Below, in pieces: positions 1 through 9,300 of a stretch of 64,000 nucleotides of DNA (the stretch's first letter is position 1; every line of letters starts with the position of its first letter). The translations under genes were made by a program, and so were the position numbers. The notes beneath the pieces are model-generated. The model had not been told where the DNA came from. It searched no databases and worked only from the letters and a program-made list of their open reading frames with translations. Origin of the DNA: Pseudomonas fluorescens. GTDB taxonomy: Bacteria > Pseudomonadota > Gammaproteobacteria > Pseudomonadales > Pseudomonadaceae. The DNA lies in assembly GCF_040448305.1 (NCBI RefSeq), contig NZ_CP148752.1:4650001-4714000 (forward strand). The letters run 5' to 3'.

Positions 1-200
1 AAGGTAAACGCAGCAGGACTTGAGACGGCGATAATACAAGCGTCGTTGATGTCCAGTTTTTTCAGTGTTTCCGTGGCTGATCTGGTGAAATCCAGGTCGA
101 AGAGCGGAGTAACCCCACTAGCAAAAGCCGCAACCGAAACCAATAGACTGCTCAAGACGCAGATGGCTGAAATGTTCAAGGCCGGGTTTCCTTTTTCCAT
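1..200 (-). CDS. Exported protein of unknown function, partial (N-terminus only)
   Basis: The reading frame opens at the ATG at 200-198 and runs off the left edge without a stop, giving 66 residues. It starts with two charged residues, then a hydrophobic stretch ending in VSVAAFASG, which is a typical Sec signal peptide with an Ala-X-Ala-like cleavage site. The mature part begins TPLFDLDFTRSATETLKKL and continues with LDINDACIIAVSSP. I do not recognise the family. It follows the peroxidase gene on the same strand but is separated from it by a terminator-like hairpin, so it is probably its own unit. The ribosome binding site is weak (AAAG). Confidence 0.6.
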   Translation of the reverse strand, partial: MEKGNPALNISAICVLSSLLVSVAAFASGVTPLFDLDFTRSATETLKKLDINDACIIAVSSPAAFT

Positions 201-289
201 TGTTTCTTTGATTTCGCAGTTCGGTTCCAACCTGCTTTGATGAGTTCCAGTACGCTGCTGGCACCCCGATAGCCAATGGGCAATTGAAT

Positions 290-323
290 GGAAGGAGAAA
301 GGGAGGGCATCCATTGCCCTCCC
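290..323 (-). terminator. Rho-independent terminator of the peroxidase gene
   Basis: A perfect 9-bp stem, GGGAGGGCA / TGCCCTCCC (301-309 with 315-323) and a 5-base loop, is followed on the minus strand by a T-rich tract (TTTCTCCTTCC). It lies 42 bases after the peroxidase stop codon. Confidence 0.8.
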
Positions 324-364
324 CTCCGCTGTCCACGCTCCTTGCGACAGTACTGACCAGGACC

Positions 365-3300
365 TCAAGTGGCCAGAATGAAGTCCGTCTGATCAACGGC
401 CGCGCTGTTGATGCCGACAAGGTGAATCGTGTCCGCCCCGATCCCTACCACCGTGTCCGCCCCGTTAGCCGTTATGGTCACGTTGGCAGCGAACGTCGCG
501 CTGTTGATCCCCAGCGCCGTGATATTGAGCAAGTCCTGCCCGGCCGGATTGGCTCCGAAGTTCAGGATCGTATCGTTGCCGAAACCCGCGGCAGCAAACA
601 CGAACGTATCGTTGCCGACTTCGCCACTCATCACGTCGTTACCGCCACCGCCGGTGAGAACGTCGTTACCCGCCCCTCCCACGATTATGTTGTCGAGCCC
701 GTTGCCGGTGCCCGCGAAGTTGCCGCTGCCGCCGAAAAACAGATTTTCGACGTCGGCACCCAGGGTGTAGCTCGCGAGCGAGGTCCAGACCGTGTCGCTG
801 CCGCCACCGGCGAGTTCGGTCACCACGTCCCCGAGGTCGTCGACTTCATAGGTATCGTTGTCGACGCCACCGACCATCGTGTCGGCACCTGCGCGCCCGA
901 TGATGGTGTCGTTACCTGCGCCACCGATGAGGACATCAATACCCGCACCGCCCACGATTATGTTGTCGAGTGCGTTGCCTGTGCCCGCAAAGTTGCCGCT
1001 ACCGCCGAAAAACAGATTCTCGACGTTGGCACCCAGCGTGTAGCTCGCAAACGAGGTCCATACCGTGTCGATGCCTGCACCGGCGAGCTCGGTCACCACG
1101 TCCCCGAGGTCGGCGACTTCATAGGTATCGTTGCCGACGCCACCGACCATCGTGTCGGCACCTGCGCGACCGATGATGGTGTCGTTACCTGCGTCACCGA
1201 TGAGGACGTCGTTACCCGCCCCCCCCACGATTATGTTGTCGAGCGCGTTGCCTGTGCCCGCAAAGTTGCCGCTGCCGCCGAAAAACAGATTCTCGACGTT
1301 GGCACCCAGCGTGTAGCTCGCAAGTGAGGTCCAGACCGTGTCGGTGCCGGCACCGGCGAGCTCTATCACCACGTCCCCAAGGTCGGTGACTTCGTAGACA
1401 TCGTTGCCGCCACTGCCGGCCATCGTGTCGGCACCTGCGGCACCGATGAGGACATCAATACCCGCACCGCCCACGAGCGTGTTGTCGAGCGCATTGCCGG
1501 TGCCCGCGAAGTTGCCGCTGCCGCCGAAAAACAGATTTTCGACGTTGGCACTCAGGGTGTAGCTCGCGAGCGAGGTCCAGACCGTGTCGTTGCCGGCACC
1601 GACGAGTTCGGTCACCACGTCCCCAAGGTCGGTGACTTCAAAGATATCGTCGCCGAGACCTCCAGACATGGTATCGGCACCCGCACCCCCGATGAGAATG
1701 TCATTGCCCGCGTCACCATTGAGGATGTCGTTGCCGCCCAGCCCGTTCAGGATGTCGTTGCCATCACCTCCGCTGGCCACGTCGTCGCCTGGCGTGCCGA
1801 TAAAAATGTCGACACCGGGGGTACCGACAAACACTACACCGACGGCCACCGGGGCCGTGGCGTCGGACGCAATGCTTTCGGCCACTCCGAAGTCATCCAC
1901 GTAGCTGACCACCACGCGCACTTGATCACCGACCTGATCCTGGCCAAGCGTGAGCGTGCTGCCGGTGGCTCCGGCGATGTCGACGAAGGTGACCCCATTG
2001 GTCTCCTGCCACTGGAAGGTGAACTGCGGATTGCTGAGGCCATCGACGTCGACGATGGTCGACAGGTCCGCGGTCAACACCTGGTTCAGAAACGCAAACC
2101 CGAGGATGCCCGGCCCAGCGGTCGGTGCGTTGTTCCCCGACGAGTCGACGATCTCCAGCGTACTGCTGCCATCCTGATACACCGCCCGAACGCGGATGTT
2201 CAGGCCGGCGACATCGTCCGCCACCTGGTAGGTGGCACCCGTCACCCGCGATGCCTCGCCGGCGGCGAGAATGGTGATGTCATCATAGATGCCCGAACCG
2301 GCAATGGTTTCGACCTGCCAGTAGTAAGACACCGGACCGAAAATCGCGCCGGTCGGATTGGCCGCACTCGCGCTGTTGGCGTCGCGTATCGACTGAGAGC
2401 TGACGCGCAACAGTTGGCCGGCGACAGGTGCATCGCTACGCGCACCGGTGGCAGCATCGAGGATTGCCAGACGTCCCACGGGACCGCTGTTCAAGACGGT
2501 GCCAACACCGGACGACTGCGCCAGGTCAGCGAACTGCAGGCGCTCGATGCCCGTCAGGCGATCGACGCCATCACGGCCCGCCACCAGGTCGGTCACAACG
2601 ACAGCGTTGCCATCGACAGCGACTGTGTACTCCGACGCATTACCGGAGTACACCGCGGTGTCGAAGCTGTCAGTGCCGGTCAGAATCTCCCGCACGATGA
2701 CCAGCTGGCCCGGGTTGTAGGTACCGTTCAGCATGAACGGCACCAACGGCTCCATGCTGTCGAACGTGGCGATTTCCGCGCCGGTGCCATCAGCGTTTGC
2801 CCGTACGCTGATGCGTACGTTCAACCACTTGTCACCGTCGATGATGTCGTCACCGCCGCGACCTTCGATGAGGTCGCTGCCGCTGCCACCGAGGATGATG
2901 TTGCCGCCGTCGAAGAACGTAGCTCCGGCTGCCAGCAAATCAGACAGACCGTTGATCAGGCTGATGTTGGTCAGCACACTGCCGGTTGCACCCGCGGTGG
3001 GCAGCGATGTCGCATCTGTGCTGTCACCGCGCAGGAAGTCACCGTGGGATGAACCCGACAGGCCTTCCATGATGTCGAAGCGTACCAGCGCCGAGGCACC
3101 TGAACCCGGCATCGGTGGTACATCGAAGAAGCGGTCGCTGAAATCGATGCTCACGCCTTGGGCCAGCCCCTTGAAGGTCGCCCAGTCATAGCCGGAGCCG
3201 CCGATATAGCGATCACCGAAGCCGAGACTGCCGACCATGATGTCGTCGCCGCCTTCGCCGTTGAACTTATCGTTCTCGCTGGCGCCGATGTAGACATCGT

Positions 3301-6300
3301 GGCCGATCACAGTGTCGTTGCCGAGCGGGTCGAAGTTGTCGCCAGGTGCACCGTCCGAGGTGCCCTTCTCGATCCAGTCGTTGCCTTCGTTACCCATGTC
3401 CTGTTCGTTGGCCTTGCTGCCCAGGATGAAGTCATTGCCCTGGCCACCAATGGCCTCAGAGGCGTCCTCACCGGTAATGATGAAGTCGTTGCCGAACCCG
3501 CCAATGAGCAGGTTGACGCCGTTGCCTCCGTGCAGCACATCGTTGCCGTCGCCACCCTGGAGGTTATCGTCGCCGCCGGTGTCGGTGATGATGTCGTCGC
3601 CGGCACCACCGCGCAACTGGTCGTTGCCGTCACCGCCTTCGATGCGATCGTTGCCGCCATCACCCCAGACCGTGTCATCGCCTTCACTGGCAATGAGGAT
3701 GTCTGCGTTGTCGGTACCGCCCAGCACGATATGCTGGTCACCTGTGTACTTGATGTAGTTGGTGTCCGCCCCCACGGTCAGCGGGTTGTCGCGGAACACC
3801 ACCTGCTCGCCGTTCGGGCCGAGCGGATCGGCCGCGAGCAGGCCTTCGTTGAATTGCCTGCCTGGGTCCACTTCCAGGTAGAAGCCCGGGTCCGAGAACA
3901 CCAGGCCCGGCAAGTGAGTGGCCGAGGTGTTGGCCATGATCAGCTTGGCGAACGAGTTGCTTTCAAGCTCGGCATTCATCGTCAGGCCAGCGGTACGTTC
4001 CAGGTAGTAGAAGCGATCGCCGTCCTGCAGTTTTTCCAGCTGGTTCTCGAACACGAAGTTGAAGGTCGAGCCGAGCATGCCGCCGAACGGGGTTTTCTGT
4101 TCGGCCAGGCCGCCGATCCAGAGATCGATGGCATCGACGCCAGTGACCGTCACACCCCTCAGGTCGTCGGCAGTGCCCAGCACGCCATCCGTACCGGCCA
4201 GCGTTACGTTGGCAAAAGCACCAGTGCTGTTGAGGAAGTCCAGACGGTCAGCCGGTGCACCCACACCACCGAAGACCAGCGCCAGAGCTGCCGCGCGCTT
4301 GCCTTCAAGTGTGGTCGCCGCCGTGATCGTGTCATGCGTGCCATAGGCCGCGATGAAGTTGATCAACGACTCCGGATGTTTGAGGTACTGCACCAGATCG
4401 ACCCAGCTGGTGTACGGCTTGAGTTGGGTATCACCGGTCTGGCTGTAGATGTCGCGGCGGATCGCATTGAGTGAGGGAATCCCCACGTCGCGGCCACGGG
4501 CGATGTTGATCGCCGGCAGGTCGAGCGGCAGGCCGAGCAGGTTGTTGCGCAGCGCCTCGGTGACGAACTCGTCGATTTCGTTACCGGCTTGCCGGGTCAC
4601 CCCTCGTATGATTGCACTGGTCGCATCCTCTGCCGACACGCCACTGGCGGCGAACGCCAACGGGTTGAGGAACGCCGCGATCAGGCCGAGCTGCTGAGTG
4701 GGATCAGCGCTGTTGGGATCGCTCACCACGTTGAAGTCGATATCGTAGCGATCGACGGTCTCGGTCAACATCGAGTGGCCAAACCGGTACACGGTATGGG
4801 CGAACTCGGCGACGATCGAGGCATCGAGGTCGACGTCATAGACCTGGGTCGGTGCGAAGAACAGGTCGATGTTGGGCTGGATGGTCCGCGCAAACTCCTC
4901 GAACACCAGGTGCTGGTACTGCATCTCGGTACCGAACTTGGCCGCCTGGAACAGGCGCTCGCCATTCCACACCAGCGCATCGAACTCAGCCTGGTTGGTT
5001 GGCAACGCGCTCACCGGAGTCAGCAGCCACTCGTTGAGGAAGGCCACGTCACCCGAATCGAGCACGGTGTCCTTGGTCTGCGCAACCAGCCGGTTGTGCT
5101 CGGAGTGGAAGATCGCATGCACCGCGGTCAGGCCGATGTTCTCGTTGACCCGGCCGTCGCCAGCCATGTAGTGAGCGTCGAGCAGTTCGTTGTCATAGGT
5201 CAGGTTGTTGCCGCCTGGGCCAACGGGCTGCGCATTGCCGACAGCGGTGTCGGCATCCGCCTGCAGAACCCCACCAACGACTACCGGCACGGCATTGTGG
5301 GCGATGTCGACGAGGAACTGGTGACCGGTGCGCACAGCATTGGTCAGGTCAAGGGGAGCAAGCGGATTGCCTTCGACAAGGACGTCATCAGGCGTGCCAC
5401 CAATACCGTCATCCCCTGTCATCACCACCATCGGGAAGCCGTTCGGCCCCTTGATGAAGTTGCCATAGGCGTCAGTCGCCAACAGCGGGGCGTTGTCGAC
5501 ATCGGCATCGGTAAGGTTGATACCCAGGATGTCGCGGGCTTGCGCCTTGACCACCTTCCAGGTCGCCATGCCACCAAGTTCGATGTCGTCCGCGGTACCA
5601 AACGTGCCATCCACACCCAGGTCACGGTTGGTGATCAGCCTGCCGGTCGCTATGGGGCCGTTGTCGGTCATTTGATAAGCGCGCAGGAACACCTGGTGCG
5701 ACGGGTGCGAGCTATAGGTCTGGTTCTGGTCCACGAACGGCGAGGTGGTGTTGGTGTGCTCATGGATGTCGTCGGCCGTGCCAAGAACGCCATCCGCCCC
5801 TGGCTGGTTGGTCGCGCGGGTCAGGACCATGAAGTTCGTCGGGCTACCTGGAACAAACAGCGGATCATCCGGTTGCAGCGGGATGAACACGGTGCCCGAA
5901 CCGCCTTTGGTCACCAGGTCCAGGCCATGATCGAAGAACTGCCCGAAGAAGGTCATCCAGGCGTTGAACGGCGCGGACAATCCCGCGTCCGAAGTGGTGT
6001 TCTCGAACAGGTACACATCGTGGTCGTCGGCAGTACCGAACTGTCCATCCAGCCCGGGGCTGGCAACAATCTGTACGCCTTCCTTGAGCACGTCGTCGTT
6101 GCCTACTGCGCCGAAGTTGAGCACACCGTCCAGGCCCGGGTCGAAAGCCGTGGCATAGGCCGCCGGGTTGTTCGCCGTCTGATCGACGATCAGGTTACTG
6201 ATGGTGCGTGGCTGCGAGTCAATCACAATGCCGTTGTTCTGCGCATACGACGTTCCCCCTTCCGCCGGATTGAAGACCGGATCGGTCACCCGCGGAAAGA

Positions 6301-9300
6301 GGTTATCGGCGGCGCCAAACTCGGTGTTGTTGGTGCCGTTGAGGTTCAACAGGTTGTTGTTCGACCCATCGACCGTACGCAGGCCCAACGGTGCGCGGAT
6401 GTTCGGGATCAGCGAGAGGATGTCCTGACCGGCTGCATCCGCCTCGGCAATCTTGATCTGGTCAAGGATGAAGTTGAGGTCGGAGCGGACCATGTGCAGT
6501 CCCGCGCCACCCGCGGTGGCATCGACTACAGGTACCTGCGCCGTTGGCGTAACCGGTGCACCGGCAACGATGGCAGCCGTCGGCGTGGAGAACAGGATCT
6601 CCGTGGTGCCGTGACCGTCCTGATAGATCGCCTTGACCCGCAACGACAACCCGGCAAGATCAGGAGAGACCTTGAACGCGGTACCATCGGCGCTTTGGAA
6701 CGCCAGGTCGCCAGCCGGCAACAGAATGATGTCCTCGAATATGCCAGTGCCTGGATCGGCCTCGAACTGCCAGATGTAGGACACCGAGGAGTTGGTGATC
6801 AACCCCTGCGGATTACCCGCCACGACGTTGTCGTCATCGGTCACGCCGGCCACGCTGACAGTCAGTATATCGCCCACGGTGATCGCGCCGCCGTTGCCAT
6901 CCGCGACAGTCGGACTGCCATCCGGTTGAGCATTGAGCCCCGCCACCAGCACTTGCTGGTTATCGGAAAACTGCAGGCGTTCGATATTCAGCAAGGTATC
7001 GATGCCGTCGCGACCCACTACGCTATCGGCCACCGTCCAGACATCGTCCGTCACATCGTCCGTGCCACGGTCGTCGACAGTAACCGCATACTCGGCCTCA
7101 AGCCCGGAGAAAATGGCAGTGTCGAAGGCGGCCCCGCCAGTCGAGGTGCCGGGCATGATTTCCCGCACAGCCTGGAGCTGACCAGGGTTGATGGTGCGGT
7201 CCAGAATGAACGGGATCATATCGACCATGCTGTCGAAAGTGGCGATCTCGGGGCCGACATGGTTGACGTCAGCCGGGTCATAAACGGCAATTCTGACATT
7301 GATCCATTTGTCGCCATCGATCAGGTCATCGCCACCGCGACCCTCGATCAGGTCGCTGCCATCACCGCCGAGGATGATGTTGCCAGTGGCAAAGCCGGTG
7401 ACCGGTAGACCGGCATCGGCGAGGAACTGGTCCAGTCCGCGGATCAATGCCACATTGGTCAGCGCACTGCCCGTGGTACCGCCGTGGTTGATGATGGTGT
7501 CCGCATTGACATTATCGCCTTTGAGCACATCGCTGAAACTCGAACCGGACAAGCCTTCGACCTCGGCAAAACGGTCGAGAATCGAGGCTGGCGAGGCACC
7601 GACCGGATTGAATATGCCGGCATTCTGGCTTGGTGTATTGCCGTGGGGCTGTGCCAGCGCGGCCATGGTCAGGTCGGCGGTCACGCCGGCCCTGTCATTT
7701 TTGTAGGTCACCCAGTCGAAACCGGACATGCCTTCCATCTTGTCCTGGGCATCGCTGCCGACAAAGATGTCATCGCCGCCCTCGCCGATCATTTCGTCGA
7801 AACCGCCACCACCAGTAAAGATGTCGTTGCCGATCACATCGTCATTGAGCAACGGCGAGGCGTTATCGCCAGGTGCACCGTCCTGGGTGCCCTTCTCGAT
7901 CCAGTCATCACCTTCGCCACCGGTAGCCGGCAGGTTGGTCTTGGCACCCAGGATGAAGTCGTCACCCTGGCCGCCGAAGGTAAGGGAGATGTCTTCAGTG
8001 GTGATGATGAAGTCCTGGCCGTCGCCACCCAGGATCAGGTTGCCACCAACCAGCATGCTGCCAGCCACGATCACATCGTTGCCGTCATTGCCCTCCAGGC
8101 GGTTGTCACCGAACGAGTCGCTGATGATGTCATCGCCCGCGCCGCCCAGTACCGCATCGTTACCGGCACCGCCTTCGAGGAGGTCGTTGCCGCCGTCGCC
8201 GTAAAGGGTGTCATCGCCTTCACCGGAAATGATGATGTCATTGCCGGCGGTGCCGCCCATGACGATATGGTCTTCACCGGTGTACTTCAGATAATTGGTG
8301 TCCGGCCCCACGGTGTCGGGGTTGTCGCGAATCACCAGCGACACGACTTCGACGCCGTTGATCATGATGCCGCCCGTCGGATCGGCGCGGCCGTCCACGC
8401 CAAGACCGGTGAACTGCGCTGTCTGATCCACCTCGAGGGTGAACGTCGGCGTCAGGAACACAGTGTTCGACAGGTGGGTAACATCGGTGTTGAGCATGAT
8501 CAGCTTGGCAAAGGAGTTGTTTTCCAACTCGGTGCCGAAGTCCAGGCCCGCGGTACGCGCCAGGTAGTAGAAGCGGTCGCCGTTCTGCAACGCCTCCATC
8601 TGGGTTTCAAACACGAAGTTGAAGGTCGAGCCGAGCATGCCGCCGAACGGCATCTTCTGTTCGGCGAGGCCACCAACCCAGAAGTCGATGTCGTCGACGC
8701 CCGTGACCGTCACACCGGTCAGGTCATCTGCAGTACCCAGTACCCCATCCGCGCCGGCCAGCGTTACGTTGGCATAGGCACCGGTACTGTTGAGGAAGTC
8801 CAGGCGGTCAGCCGGCGAACCCACGCCACCCAATACCAGCGCCAGGGCTGCAGCGCGTTTGTCTGCCAGCGTGAGCGCCGCCGTGATCGTGCTATGCGTG
8901 CCATAGGCCGCGATGAAGTTGACCAGCGACTCGGGATGCTTGAGGCTGTCTGCCAGGTCAGCCCAGCTGATGTACGGCTTGAGTTGGCTGTCGCCGGTGG
9001 ATGCGTAGAACTCGCGACGCGCTTCATTCAAGGTGGGGATGCCCGTGTCGCGACCACGTGCCAGGTTCAGGGTCGGCAAATCGAGCGGCAGACCGAGCAG
9101 GTTGTTGCGCAACGCTTCGGTGACGAACTCATCGAGTTCGTTGCCGACCTGCCGGGTCAAACCGCGAATGATCGCCCCTGCCGCCTGGTCCGCAGTCAAC
9201 CCGCTGCTGGCGAACGCCAGAGGGTTGAGGAAGGCCGCGATCAGACCCAGTTGCGAGTCCGGGTTGGTCGGGTCAGTGAGCAGCGGATTGAACGCGGGAT

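Noticed and set aside
118..420. 100-residue minus-strand ORF upstream of the left-edge gene
   Set aside because: It overlaps the peroxidase terminator and the better-supported signal-peptide frame in 1-200.
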